From Methanosarcina sp. MTP4 (GTDB lineage: Archaea; Halobacteriota; Methanosarcinia; Methanosarcinales; Methanosarcinaceae), in the NCBI RefSeq assembly GCF_000970045.1, contig NZ_CP009505.1, positions 1,984,001 to 2,048,000 on the forward strand: a stretch of DNA of 64,000 bases, written 5' to 3'. The position numbers were made by a program, and so were the translations under genes. Position 1 is the first letter of the stretch; each line of letters opens with the position of its first letter. Below the pieces are notes generated by a model. The model was not told the DNA's origin. It did not search any database and saw only the letters and a program-made list of their open reading frames with translations. This document shows positions 9,183-18,343 of the stretch, piece by piece.

Positions 9183-10112
9183 ATGCCTTTAACAGAAGAA
9201 GCTCGGCTGCTTGACCAGGGATTCTCGGCGGTTCGGGCGAGGAATGAAGTGCAGCTCCTCCGGACGGTCGACGATCTGGGTGATCTCGGAATCAAATGTG
9301 TCGGGCAGTTTCCGGAAGCAGGTCCGGAAAAGGTGGTCTCCTGCATACAAACCCTCGGTGAAGTTGCGGTTGAAAAGGGACTGACAGTAGGTCTCCTTGA
9401 TGCATCGGTTTCACTGGGAAGAATCGGACAGGAAGCGGCTAGAAAGGGGGTTGAAGAGACGGTCTTAGCTGTTGCATCGGCTCTTTTGACTCTCGGAAAA
9501 AAGGCATCTGATAGTGGAATGCCGGTATCTCTCAGGCTTGTGGCTACTACCCTGAAAGAAGTCGGAAAAGAGGCGGCCAGGAAGGGAATGGAAAAAGCCG
9601 CCATCACCAGCCAGTCTCTCCTGAAAGAAATTGCTACTTTTTCCGGGTGTGAGGACCTGGAAGTGTTCCAGGCTGATATCCCCTCGCTGATCCGGGATGT
9701 CGGAAAAAGTGCTGCAGGGGCAGGGCTTGAAAACGCTGTTATAAGTGCCGAACTCCTGCTGGAAGACGCTCAGATTGCGCTGAACTGGGCTCTGCTCAGG
9801 AAAAGGAAGAGCCTGTATAAAGAGCGGAGGATTTGCGAAGAAACGTGCACTCCTCTCTACTGTCTCGGAGAACTCGGAAAACTTTCCTCCCGGAGGAAGC
9901 TGGAACTTGCCGCTGCTCAGGCGGCTCTCTCTATCGAAATTGTCAGGAAGAACGCTGAGGCTGGTTACCTGGGAAATACCGTACTTTCGGCCGAGTGCCT
10001 GCTTGACTCTTTCCTGGACGTAAAGGTTCCGCGTGCAAAACTGAACCGGAATGCGGAGGAAATTAGGAGGTTGCACGAAAAGATTTATAGCCAGTTTGCT
10101 GAAGTCCGGTAA
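9183..10112 (+). CDS. 23-residue helical repeat protein 4
   Basis: 309 residues, fourth of the tandem family. The head MPLTEEARLLDQGF and the 23-residue units (e.g. MPVSLRLVATTLKEVGKEA) match the paralogs. A basic insertion (LLRKRKSLYKERR, about residues 200-215) interrupts the register near the C-terminus, followed by the cap unit LELAAAQAALSIEIVRKNA. TTGGAGGTGAAG gives one of the best ribosome sites in the window. Predicted cytosolic and helical. Function unknown. Confidence 0.8.
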   Translation: MPLTEEARLLDQGFSAVRARNEVQLLRTVDDLGDLGIKCVGQFPEAGPEKVVSCIQTLGEVAVEKGLTVGLLDASVSLGRIGQEAARKGVEETVLAVASALLTLGKKASDSGMPVSLRLVATTLKEVGKEAARKGMEKAAITSQSLLKEIATFSGCEDLEVFQADIPSLIRDVGKSAAGAGLENAVISAELLLEDAQIALNWALLRKRKSLYKERRICEETCTPLYCLGELGKLSSRRKLELAAAQAALSIEIVRKNAEAGYLGNTVLSAECLLDSFLDVKVPRAKLNRNAEEIRRLHEKIYSQFAEVR

Positions 10113-10430
10113 GGGTTACTTACAATCTTTCGAAAATGTTTCAATCTTTCTGAATTTTTTGAATACAGTTTTGAAAGATTTTCCGGAAACTTTCTTTTCA
10201 GAGGTATTTTTAAGGATTTTTTATCTTCATAAATGCCTTTTTACCCTTTTCCGGTTTCTTAATTTCTTTTTTAAGGTTTTATACTCTTTTTTCAGGGGTA
10301 TTAGCCCCGGATATGCTGATTATATTTCTAAAAATATAGGAAGACTAATATCAGAGTAAACATATAGGATATCAGATAATTATCCAAAATCTAACCTTTC
10401 AAGCATTATTTGATTAAAAGGGGTGTAAAT
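10113..10430. other. AT-rich spacer between repeat-protein genes 4 and 5
   Basis: About 320 bp of T-rich sequence with no supported gene. A possible promoter (TATATTTCTAAAAATATAGG near 10320-10340) lies about 100 bp ahead of the next start. Confidence 0.5.
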
Positions 10431-11225
10431 ATGTTCACAATGAATGAACAGAAGGCAATTGAACTGGGAGAAGCAGGAATAAAGGCAGCCAGTGAAAGAA
10501 ACGAATATGACGCTATCCAGAATATCGACTACCTCAGGGAACTCGGGGTAGAACTTATCAAAGGGGATTTAGAGAAAGAATCCAAAATGGTTGCCGTATA
10601 CATAAGGAATATCGGCACCAAAGCTGCCCAGAAGAGGTTTGAAGAGCCTGCTACTGCTGCAATAGAAGCCCTGAAAGAGCTTTCGGAAATGTCACTTGAA
10701 AAAGGTTACTCCAATGCTCTCTGGTCGCTTGCAAGAGCCGTGCAGGAAGTGGGAAAGGGAGCTGCCCATTTCAAAATCGAGGTGCCTGCACAAAAAGCAG
10801 TTGGAGTCCTTGAAATAATAGGGCTCGGAGCCGTTGAGAAGAAAATGGAAGTTGTCACCCTCTGGACTACCCTCGCTCTTGAAGAAATCGATTTTGTATC
10901 CAATGAACAGGAATTGCCTGAAATCGTGGATGCAGCAAAGGCCGCCTGTGAAGCAATCATAAAGTCCTCGGAAGAAAAAGGCTTTATTGCCAGGCAGCAG
11001 ATAGAAGTCTACCCCAAACTTATCTACGATACCATCAAGAACTTCGGAGGCTATCAGGACCTCAGGCCCTCCAGCTATCAGGATCAGGCCAACGAAGCAT
11101 TCCGTGAGGAAACGTTTTTCGAAGAGGAAGCCGAAGACGAGGAAGCTGAAACCGAGGAAGCTGAAACCGAGGAAGCTGAAACTGAGGAAGCTGAAACCGA
11201 GGAAGCTGAAAATAAGGATAAATAA
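10431..11225 (+). CDS. 23-residue helical repeat protein 5, acidic tail
   Basis: 264 residues, last of the five paralogs. Head MFTMNEQKAIELGE, then about seven 23-residue units (LEKESKMVAVYIRNIGTKA, FEEPATAAIEALKELSEMS and so on). It then leaves the register for a 50-residue highly acidic tail with repeated EEAET pentapeptides, encoded by a 15-nt DNA repeat. GGGGTG lies 6 nt before the ATG at 10431. The tail is a lineage-specific expansion and likely disordered. The gene is convergent with the trp operon (45 bp to the end of trpG). Function unknown. Confidence 0.8.
   Translation: MFTMNEQKAIELGEAGIKAASERNEYDAIQNIDYLRELGVELIKGDLEKESKMVAVYIRNIGTKAAQKRFEEPATAAIEALKELSEMSLEKGYSNALWSLARAVQEVGKGAAHFKIEVPAQKAVGVLEIIGLGAVEKKMEVVTLWTTLALEEIDFVSNEQELPEIVDAAKAACEAIIKSSEEKGFIARQQIEVYPKLIYDTIKNFGGYQDLRPSSYQDQANEAFREETFFEEEAEDEEAETEEAETEEAETEEAETEEAENKDK
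11139..11213 (+). repeat. 15-nt coding tandem repeat (EEAET units)
   Basis: About five copies of gaggaagctgaaacc encode the repeated acidic pentapeptide at the C-terminus of repeat protein 5. The near identity of the copies indicates recent slippage. Confidence 0.85.
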
Positions 11226-11269
11226 TCAGGTAGAGCAAGCAGTCTGAAAGCAGAAGAAAAATAAGGAAA

Positions 11270-12100
11270 TCATTCCTGCTGCACAGGCGGATGGAGAAGC
11301 TCATGGCCGGTTTCTAACAACCGGTTTTCTTTTTTCAATTTTTGTTCATCCCTTTCCGACTTCTCGTTTCTCTTTTTAAATTTCCCGTTCCCTTTTTCGA
11401 CTTCCCCGTTCTTTTCCTTAACTTGCACATTTCCTTGTTTGGGTTTCTTTTCTTCTCTTTTAATATTTTCTTTTTTTATATTTTCTCTTTTAATATTTTC
11501 TTTTTTTATATTTTCTTTTTCAAACCCTCTGGCAATTTCCAGAAAACTCTCAATTATTTTCAGCCCGTTGGGGGTTAGTACGGATTCCGGGTGGAACTGG
11601 AGGCCGTATATCGGGTACTTTTCATGCTCCACTGCCATGATGCTTCCGTCTTCTGCCCTGGCGGTTATCCTGATTCCGGGGGCTGGATATCCAATTTCCA
11701 GGGAATGGTATCGTCCGGCTTCAAATGTTTCTCCCATCTCTCCGAAAAGCGAGGAACTGTTGTGCCTGATCTGTGAACTTTTCCCGTGCACCGGGCCTGC
11801 TTTACTTCTTCTGACCGTCCCACCGAATGTGAAATTGATCGCCTGGTGTCCCAGGCAGACCCCGAGCAGGGGAATTTCCGGTCCCAGTTCCCGGATGATG
11901 TCTATGCAGTTCCCTATATCTTTCGGGTCCGAGGGGTTGCCAGGACCCGGGGAAATCACCAGCGCATCGGGGGCCAGAGCCCTTACCTCTTCTACAGGGA
12001 CCGTGTTCGGGAGAACCACGGTATCTTTTTCAAAATATGAAATGTAATCCACAAGGTTCCATACAAAGGAATCCCTGTTGTTTATGAAAACCACCTTCAT
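11270..12100 (-). CDS. trpG: Anthranilate synthase component II (TrpG), long basic tail
   Basis: Glutamine amidotransferase subunit that feeds ammonia to TrpE. The class I triad is present: Cys in GVCLGHQ, His and Glu in FHPES; the oxyanion loop SPGPGNPSD is intact. The enzyme proper ends near residue 190 (IIESFLEIA); it is followed by about 80 residues of Lys/Glu/Asn-rich low complexity with tandem ENIKKENIKR units, absent from ordinary TrpG. GGAGG is spaced 8 nt from ATG at 12100. It is the last gene of the trp operon, after trpE. Confidence 0.93.
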   Translation of the reverse strand: MKVVFINNRDSFVWNLVDYISYFEKDTVVLPNTVPVEEVRALAPDALVISPGPGNPSDPKDIGNCIDIIRELGPEIPLLGVCLGHQAINFTFGGTVRRSKAGPVHGKSSQIRHNSSSLFGEMGETFEAGRYHSLEIGYPAPGIRITARAEDGSIMAVEHEKYPIYGLQFHPESVLTPNGLKIIESFLEIARGFEKENIKKENIKRENIKKENIKREEKKPKQGNVQVKEKNGEVEKGNGKFKKRNEKSERDEQKLKKENRLLETGHELLHPPVQQE

Positions 12101-12164
12101 CAATAACGCCTCCTCTCAAGCTCCTTTTTTTGAATTCTCTTTCTGCTTTTTCGTCCCGGTTTTC

Positions 12165-14003
12165 TCAGGCTCCCTCTTCTATAGCCCTTAGCATGGCAGC
12201 CATTTTCCTTTCGGTCTCCCGGAACTCGTATGCCGGGTCCGAATCCGCAACAATGCCGGCTCCTGCCTGCACGGAAGCAAGCTTTCCCCGGACAAGCACG
12301 GTCCGGATAACGATTGCAAAGTCCGCGTCCCCGTTCCAGCTGTAGTAGCCGACTCCGCCTCCGTAGACACCCCTGGGGGAGTTTTCGAGTTCGGAAATGA
12401 TCTCCATAGCCCGGATTTTCGGGGCTCCGGAGAGAGTCCCTGCGGGAAAAACCGCCCTGAAGGCATCGAACTGGTCACATTCGGGCCTTAGTTTTCCCGA
12501 AACCGTACTTTCGATATGCTGGACATGGGAATATTTCAGGACCTTCATGAAATCGGAAACCTTAACCGAACCGCTTTCCGCAACCATCCGGACGTCATTT
12601 CGCCCCAGGTCCACCAGCATTACGTGCTCGGCCCTTTCCTTTTCATCCCCGAGCATCCGGGCTGCCAGTTCCTCATCTTCGGCTCCGGTCTTTCCTCTGG
12701 GACAGGTGCCTGCTATAGGGTTTGTGATTACGGTCCGTTCGTGCACGGTAAGCAGGGTCTCGGGGCTTGCCCCGACGATTGCCAGGTCTCCGAACTCGAA
12801 GAGGTACATGTAGGGGCTCGGGTTGATTGCCCTGAGCCGGGTATAGAGTTCGAAAGGCGACTCTTTAAGCTGAAACTCCCGCTTTCTGGAAAGTACAACC
12901 TGGAAGATGTCCCCGGCAAAAATGTGTTCCTTTGCCTGGAGCACCGCCGCTTCAAACCCTGCTCTTTCCGACTCTTCCACACCGGGAACCGGGGTAGGGG
13001 GTGAAGTTCTTGAAATTGAGGCGGGGCTTTCCATAAAGTTTTCTTCGCTACCTTCTTCTTCTTCTTCTTCTTCTTCTTCCTTTTCTTTTCCTTCTTCCTT
13101 TTCTTTTCCTTCTTCCTTTTCTTTTCCTTCTTCCTTTTCTTTTCCTTCTTCCCTCACTGCTTTTTCAAGCAGGGTGTACAGTTTTTTTGCCTCTGAAACT
13201 GCCTGTCCGTAAAGGGCTTCCGGGTCTGAGCCGGGCCTTATGAAGGGTGTGAGCACGATGTAGATGTCTCCTTTCAGGTGGTCGAAGACAAAACTTTTGG
13301 AAACCAGCAGGTACTGAAGTTCGGGAACATCGGACTCGAAACCTTTCCCGGTGTCTAACCAGCTGTCATAGATTGCATCATAGGCCGTAAAGCCGATTGC
13401 ACCTCCCAGGAAGGTCTGCCTGTCAAAACGTTTCGAATTCAAAAGGCCTATCCCGTCTGCTGTGGGAAAAGCAAGGCGGAGGGCATCGAAGAGGTCTTTT
13501 CCGGGTGGGACTGCTGCCCTGATGGTATTTTCTCCCGTTTCCGGATCTCTGCAACCTTCCGTGATTTCCTTACGGACCTGCTCGAAAAGGCCGGAAGCTT
13601 CCTTTTTCAGGAGTTCGACACTGATTTCCCTGTCTTTTATGGTCAGCACGGCGTCAGGGTCGCTTCCTACAAAGGAGTACCTTGCCTTTGTCTTTTCTTT
13701 TTCCACGGATTCCAGCATGTAAGAGTAGCCCGGGCAGCCTTCGCTCTTGTCTGCACCCTTGTCTGCACTCTGGTCTTTGCCCTGGCCTTTGCCCTGGCCT
13801 TTGCCCTGCTTTCCTGTCCCCTGCTTTCCTGTTTCCTGCTGGCCTGCGTCCTGTGTCCTCTTCAGAGTCCTGTAAAGCTGCAGGGGGGTGAGGTTTCGGA
13901 TCATGGCTGAGTCCACTTTTGCCAGGAGCTGGATGATGGCGGGCTTTTCCAGCCCTGAGACAAGCTTTTCGAATCCTTCTTTTCCAAGGTCAAAGGAAAA
14001 CAT
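12165..14003 (-). CDS. trpE: Anthranilate synthase component I (TrpE) with inserts
   Basis: Makes anthranilate from chorismate with TrpG. The feedback-site region (MLESVEKEKTKARYSFVG) and the chorismate-binding core (NPSPYMYL, VGASPETLL, NPIAGTCPRGKT, DLGRNDVRMV, GTLSGAPKIRAMEII, GAGIVADSDP) are intact. At 612 residues it is about 100 longer than usual because of two low-complexity inserts: a Gly/Lys/Gln tract near residues 55-88 and a Glu/Lys/Gly tract near residues 285-325, both at surface positions outside the core. GAGGTG, inside the end of trpF, precedes the ATG; the genes overlap by 14 bp. Confidence 0.95.
   Translation of the reverse strand: MFSFDLGKEGFEKLVSGLEKPAIIQLLAKVDSAMIRNLTPLQLYRTLKRTQDAGQQETGKQGTGKQGKGQGKGQGKDQSADKGADKSEGCPGYSYMLESVEKEKTKARYSFVGSDPDAVLTIKDREISVELLKKEASGLFEQVRKEITEGCRDPETGENTIRAAVPPGKDLFDALRLAFPTADGIGLLNSKRFDRQTFLGGAIGFTAYDAIYDSWLDTGKGFESDVPELQYLLVSKSFVFDHLKGDIYIVLTPFIRPGSDPEALYGQAVSEAKKLYTLLEKAVREEGKEKEEGKEKEEGKEKEEGKEKEEEEEEEEEGSEENFMESPASISRTSPPTPVPGVEESERAGFEAAVLQAKEHIFAGDIFQVVLSRKREFQLKESPFELYTRLRAINPSPYMYLFEFGDLAIVGASPETLLTVHERTVITNPIAGTCPRGKTGAEDEELAARMLGDEKERAEHVMLVDLGRNDVRMVAESGSVKVSDFMKVLKYSHVQHIESTVSGKLRPECDQFDAFRAVFPAGTLSGAPKIRAMEIISELENSPRGVYGGGVGYYSWNGDADFAIVIRTVLVRGKLASVQAGAGIVADSDPAYEFRETERKMAAMLRAIEEGA
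13052..13156 (-). repeat. Coding tandem repeat in trpE (Glu/Lys/Gly tract)
   Basis: Four to five copies of an 18-nt unit (top strand ccttcttccttttctttt) plus a CTT run encode repeated EEGKEK and a polyglutamate stretch inside TrpE. It is in frame and does not disrupt the enzyme core. Confidence 0.85.
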
Positions 14004-14733
14004 CGGCGCACCTCACTTCTTGAATAAAGCTCCGGATTTTCAGAGCATCTTTTTTTCCTCCGCTTTCGACCCCCGAGGCCGTGTCAACCGCATAGGGGGA
14101 TACGGTCCTTATCGCCTCCCGCACGTTTTCAGGTTTCAACCCTCCGGCCAGGACCAGGGGAAGACGGCTTTCTTCGGCAATTTGCCGGCTCAGAGCCCAG
14201 TCGTGGACACAGCCGGTGCCTCCGTTTTTCCCGGCAAGCCCCGAGTCCAGGAGCACACTGTCCACAGTTCCGCTTTCTTCCAGCTCACGGACCTCCTCAA
14301 GGAGCCGCTTGGCAAGGTTCCGGAGCTTTGAAGCCCCCAGGCCTGCAGGCACGGAGAGGGCTTTTATGATCGGGAGATCCGTATTTTCCCTTAAGATTTC
14401 CAGTTCAGGGAGGGGAAGCCCGGAATGGACCTGCACGATGTCGGGCCGGACTTTTTCAATGAGGGACAGGGCCTGGTTTGCGTTTTCAGGCATGATGACC
14501 ATTACGGAGTCCAGGCATTTGGGGACTTTTGCGACCAGGGATGCTGCGGTTCCGGCTTCCAGTTTCCTGGGGCTTTCCACCGGGACTTCAGTGATAAAAC
14601 CCACCGCATCAGCCCCTGCCCTTTCCGCAACTTCGATATCCTCGGGGGTGCGAAGCCCGCAAATCTTTACCCGGGTCTTTGGCCGGGTCTTTGGCTGGGT
14701 CTCTGGATTTGGGTTTTTCAAGCTTTTTTTCAT
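13990..14733 (-). CDS. trpF: Phosphoribosylanthranilate isomerase (TrpF)
   Basis: TIM-barrel isomerase for the third step of tryptophan synthesis. The catalytic start VKICGLRTPED, GADAVGFI, the phosphate-binding ends LAGGLKPENV and the VDTASGVES loop are present. The N-terminus has about 20 extra residues (NPETQPKTRPKTR) before the first strand. The start overlaps the trpD stop as ATGA, showing translational coupling, and its own end overlaps trpE. Confidence 0.94.
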   Translation of the reverse strand: MKKSLKNPNPETQPKTRPKTRVKICGLRTPEDIEVAERAGADAVGFITEVPVESPRKLEAGTAASLVAKVPKCLDSVMVIMPENANQALSLIEKVRPDIVQVHSGLPLPELEILRENTDLPIIKALSVPAGLGASKLRNLAKRLLEEVRELEESGTVDSVLLDSGLAGKNGGTGCVHDWALSRQIAEESRLPLVLAGGLKPENVREAIRTVSPYAVDTASGVESGGKKDALKIRSFIQEVRCADVFL

Positions 14734-15842
14734 GCCTTTTCCCCGGAGGCGGGGCTTAACGAAGGAGTGCCGGAAGCCGGCATGAGGGTTTCTTCGAGGG
14801 TGCTCCGCTTTTTGCCCTGTTCGTGAAGTTCGGCTGTGAAAGTTTTGAACTGGTTGAACTTGACCATGACTTTCCCGCTGTCAATGGCGTCCTCGGCAAT
14901 CGGGATTGCCTGCCTGATGGAGCCCACGATCCCGCTGACGTAGAGGGCCGCAGCGGCGTTCAGGATCACAAGGTCCCGCTTGGGCCCCATTTGTCCCTTG
15001 AAGATGCAGAGGAGGTCCCGGGCATTTTCTTTCGGGGACCCGCCTTCGATGTCTTCGGGTTTTGCCCGGAGCATGCCCAGGGCTTCGGGGGTGAGGGTGT
15101 ATGTTGAGACTTCCCCGTTTTTCAGTTCCGCAACAAAGGTTTCACTTATGTTTGAGATCTCGTCCATCCCGTCCCCGTGCACCACAAGGGCGTGTTCGGA
15201 CCCGAGTTCCTTCAGGGCCCGGGCAAGGGGTTCACAGAGCTTTTTATCAAAGACCCCCACAACCTGCCCTTTCGCCCCTGCCGGGTTGGTCAGGGGGCCC
15301 AGGATGTTGAAGACCGTCCTGACCCCAAGTTTCTTCCGGACACCTGCAACCCGTTTCATTGCCGGGTGGAAGACCGGGGCAAACATGAACCCTATCCCGA
15401 TTTCCTCAATGGTCCTCTGGACATTTTCGGGAGGAAGGTTCACCTTGATCCCGAGAGCGTCGAGCACGTCGGAACTCCCGGCCATGGAAGTGACTGCCCG
15501 GTTCCCGTGCTTTGCAACCGGGACCCCTGCGGCAGCAGTTATGATTGCGGCTGCCGTCGAGACGTTGATCGTGTTCAGCTTATCCCCGCCGGTCCCTACA
15601 ACGTCCACAAGCCTGAAAGGCAGGTCAGGCCGGATTGTGTTGGCGGCTTTTTTCATGCCCTTTACAAAACCCGCGATTTCCTCGGGCTTTTCCCCTTTGG
15701 CCCGGAGAGCCAGCAGGAACTCCCCGATTTCCTCGTCTTCCGCCGTGCTCAGGATCTGGCTGAGCGCGTCTTCCGCCTCCTCAGGCCTGAGATCCCTGCC
15801 TTCCTGCAACTTTTTTATGTATGCCTGCATTTCTCCCTGCAT
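14730..15842 (-). CDS. trpD: Anthranilate phosphoribosyltransferase (TrpD)
   Basis: Transfers phosphoribosyl from PRPP to anthranilate. The PRPP site VGTGGDKLNTINVST, the KHGNRAVTS loop and the FNILGPLTNP motif are all visible. 370 residues; the last 20 (ASGTPSLSPASGEKA) are a short Ser/Pro-rich extension. The GGAG before the ATG and close packing with trpA upstream (23 bp) and trpF downstream (overlap) place it mid-operon. Confidence 0.95.
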   Translation of the reverse strand: MQGEMQAYIKKLQEGRDLRPEEAEDALSQILSTAEDEEIGEFLLALRAKGEKPEEIAGFVKGMKKAANTIRPDLPFRLVDVVGTGGDKLNTINVSTAAAIITAAAGVPVAKHGNRAVTSMAGSSDVLDALGIKVNLPPENVQRTIEEIGIGFMFAPVFHPAMKRVAGVRKKLGVRTVFNILGPLTNPAGAKGQVVGVFDKKLCEPLARALKELGSEHALVVHGDGMDEISNISETFVAELKNGEVSTYTLTPEALGMLRAKPEDIEGGSPKENARDLLCIFKGQMGPKRDLVILNAAAALYVSGIVGSIRQAIPIAEDAIDSGKVMVKFNQFKTFTAELHEQGKKRSTLEETLMPASGTPSLSPASGEKA

Positions 15843-15865
15843 TTTTCACAACTCCATGACTTTTT

Positions 15866-16762
15866 TTATTCTCCTGATTTGCCGGCTTCCAGGATCCCGG
15901 TTTTCAGCTCCCTTGCCAGGGTTTCCAGCCTTTTGTTCACGTTCTTCCCGGATTCGATAATCTTGATAAATGCAGAGCCAACAATCACACCGTCAGCTCC
16001 GGCTTTTCTGATCTCAGCTGCCTGGCTGCCGTTTGAAACCCCGAACCCGACAGCTTTCGGGATGTCGGTTTCCACCCTGTCAAGCAGCTCCTTCGTGGCC
16101 CCTGAAACTTCGCTGCTTGTGCCGGTGACCCCGAGCCTTGAGACCAGGTAGACAAAACCCGAACTCCGGTCCAGGACCTTCTTCACCCTTTCCCCGGTGG
16201 TGGTGGGCGCGATCAGGAAGATAAGATCCAGCCCGTGCCTCTCGCAGCTTTCCCTGAGTTCGGAGGCTTCTTCGACAGGCAGGTCCGGAATTATCAGCCC
16301 GCTTATCCCTGCTTTCGCTGAACCTTCTACGAATTTCTCAATCCCGTACCTGAATACCAGGTTATAGTAGGTCATGCACACAAGGGGAATTCGGGCAATT
16401 CCGCTGTCAAGCCCCTCAACGAGCTTGAAAAAGCGTTCCGTGTCCATGCCTGCTGCAAGCGCCCGCTGCCCTGCTGCCTGGATGGTCGGGCCGTCGGCAA
16501 CAGGGTCCGAAAAGGGCAGTCCCAGTTCGATGATATCCGTCCCGCCCCTTGCAAGAGCGGCAACGATTTCCCGGGTTGCTTCAGGAGATGGGTCGCCTGC
16601 CATCACGTAGCTGACCAGGGCTCCTTCCCCCCTTGCTTTCAGTTCGGCAAACTTTTCGGATATGCTCGGTTTTCCGGTTCCGGCTGTCATTTCAGATCCA
16701 GTCTCTGCTTTCATTCCTGCTGACGTTTCAGTTCCTGTCCTGGCTTTAATCTCGGTACTCAT
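15866..16762 (-). CDS. trpA: Tryptophan synthase alpha subunit (TrpA)
   Basis: Cleaves indole-3-glycerol phosphate and channels indole to TrpB. Catalytic Glu and Asp regions are seen in DIIELGLPFSDPVADGP and LIIPDLPVEEA; the phosphate loop is GFGVSNGSQA and VGSAFIK. The first 30 residues (Thr/Gly/Glu-rich, with repeated TGTE/ETGSEMTAGTG) are a low-complexity addition. AAGGAGG within the end of trpB is the ribosome site; only a few bases separate the two genes. Confidence 0.95.
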   Translation of the reverse strand: MSTEIKARTGTETSAGMKAETGSEMTAGTGKPSISEKFAELKARGEGALVSYVMAGDPSPEATREIVAALARGGTDIIELGLPFSDPVADGPTIQAAGQRALAAGMDTERFFKLVEGLDSGIARIPLVCMTYYNLVFRYGIEKFVEGSAKAGISGLIIPDLPVEEASELRESCERHGLDLIFLIAPTTTGERVKKVLDRSSGFVYLVSRLGVTGTSSEVSGATKELLDRVETDIPKAVGFGVSNGSQAAEIRKAGADGVIVGSAFIKIIESGKNVNKRLETLARELKTGILEAGKSGE

Positions 16763-16765
16763 CTT

Positions 16766-18046
16766 TCAGGCCTCCTTCATCTTGCTGAAGACAGTTTCAA
16801 GGTCCTTGTCCCCTCTTCCCGAGAGGTTTACTACCACAAGTTCCCCGAGTTCCCCGGCTTCGGCGGCTTTTTTCAGGTAGGCAAGCGCGTGAGAGGATTC
16901 CAGGGCAGGAATGATCCCTTCAAGCCTGCTCAGTTCGTGGAAGGCTTCCAGGGCCTTGTCGTCCGTAACATAGCGGGGAGTAACCCTCCCGCTGTCTGCA
17001 AGATCGGCTAGTTCAGGGCCGACCCCTGAGTAGTCGAGTCCTGCGGAAACGGACTCTGATTCCAGGATCTGCCCGTTCCTGTCCTGAAGCACTTTCGTCC
17101 GGGCCCCGTGCAGGACACCTTCTTCGCCAACACAGAGGGAAGCTGAGTGGAGAGCTGCCTTTTCAGTACGCTTCAGGGCTTTTCCCCCGGCTTCGACGGC
17201 AATCAGCCGGACTTCCCTGTCGTCAATGAAAGGATAGAACATCCCCATGGCATTGCTCCCGCCCCCGGCGCAGGCAATCAGGGAGTCCGGAAGCCGCCCT
17301 TCCTTTTCCATGATCTGCTCCTTGATCTCGCGCCCGATCACGCTCTGGAAGTCCCTGACGATCATGGGGTAGGGGTGCGGCCCAACAACCGAGCCGATCA
17401 GGTAATGTGTGTTCTCCACGTTCGTAACCCAGTCGCGGAGCGCCTCGTTGATTGCATCCTTGAGGGTCTGCGAGCCCGACTCCACGGGCCGGACTTCGGT
17501 GCCCATGAGTTCCATCCTGTAAGCGTTCATCTGCTGGCGCTTGATGTCCTTTGCTCCCATGTACACCACGGTATCGAAGCCCAGGTTCGCTCCTACCATC
17601 GCAGTCGCAGTCCCGTGCTGCCCGGCTCCGGTCTCGGCAATCAGCCGGGTCTTCCCCATATACTTTGCAAGGATCGCCTGTCCGATTGCGTTGTTCAGCT
17701 TATGGGCACCCCCGTGCACCAGGTCTTCGCGCTTGAGGTAGATTTTTGCCCCGTATTTCTTGCTCAAGTTCCTGGCAAAGTAGAGCGGGGTCTCCCTGCC
17801 TCCGAAATCCTTGAGGTAATGGTCCAGTTCCTTCAGGAATTCCGGGTCGTTTTTGTACCGCTCGTACCCTTCCATCAGCTCTTCAAGGGCAGGCATCAGG
17901 ACTTCAGGAACGTACTGGCCCCCGTATTTGCCGTACTTTCCCTTTGCCTGTGCCTTTACCCCTGCATTTGTCCCTGTTTCCTGGCCGGAGAGTTTTCCAT
18001 GCCCCGGATTTTTGATCTGTGATTCTGAAATTGTAGTTCCTGTCAA
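16766..18046 (-). CDS. trpB: Tryptophan synthase beta subunit (TrpB)
   Basis: PLP enzyme joining indole and serine. The PLP lysine sits in [17 protein letters not shown]; the serine loop [12 protein letters not shown] and phosphate-binding [10 protein letters not shown] are typical of the TrpB1 type that pairs with TrpA, the next gene. The core begins at [17 protein letters not shown], preceded by about 35 extra residues of Gly/Lys/Thr-rich sequence. TTG at 18046 is preferred because AAGGGAG lies 8 nt upstream; GTG at 18073 in the same frame is the alternative and would add nine residues. Confidence 0.93.
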   Translation of the reverse strand: MTGTTISESQIKNPGHGKLSGQETGTNAGVKAQAKGKYGKYGGQYVPEVLMPALEELMEGYERYKNDPEFLKELDHYLKDFGGRETPLYFARNLSKKYGAKIYLKREDLVHGGAHKLNNAIGQAILAKYMGKTRLIAETGAGQHGTATAMVGANLGFDTVVYMGAKDIKRQQMNAYRMELMGTEVRPVESGSQTLKDAINEALRDWVTNVENTHYLIGSVVGPHPYPMIVRDFQSVIGREIKEQIMEKEGRLPDSLIACAGGGSNAMGMFYPFIDDREVRLIAVEAGGKALKRTEKAALHSASLCVGEEGVLHGARTKVLQDRNGQILESESVSAGLDYSGVGPELADLADSGRVTPRYVTDDKALEAFHELSRLEGIIPALESSHALAYLKKAAEAGELGELVVVNLSGRGDKDLETVFSKMKEA

Positions 18047-18089
18047 TTTGATTACTCCCTTGTCTCTTTTCACGGTTGATTTTTTGAAA

Positions 18090-18215
18090 TTTTGATTCTG
18101 GAATTTTGATTCTGGAATTTTGATTCTGGAATTTTGATTCTGGAATTTTGATTCTGGAATTTTGATTCTGGAATTTTGAAATTCAGAAATTTTGATTCTG
18201 GAATTTTGATTCCGA
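18090..18215 (-). repeat. 14-nt tandem repeat between trpC and trpB
   Basis: About eight copies of a 14-nt unit (top strand aattttgattctgg) fill much of the 270-bp gap between trpC and trpB; decayed variants continue to about 18250. It lies inside the transcribed operon, upstream of the trpB start. The other trp intergenic gaps are short or are overlaps, so this spacer stands out. Confidence 0.85.
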
Positions 18216-18343
18216 AATTTTGAAATTCAGAAAATTTTCCAAATTTTTAAAATTTGAAGCAGTCCCGGATTTCTTCAAACCTGAAATCCGAAATTCACTG
18301 TTCAATAAGCTGTCACGGCTCCGGAGAGCCGGTAAAAAAGAGG

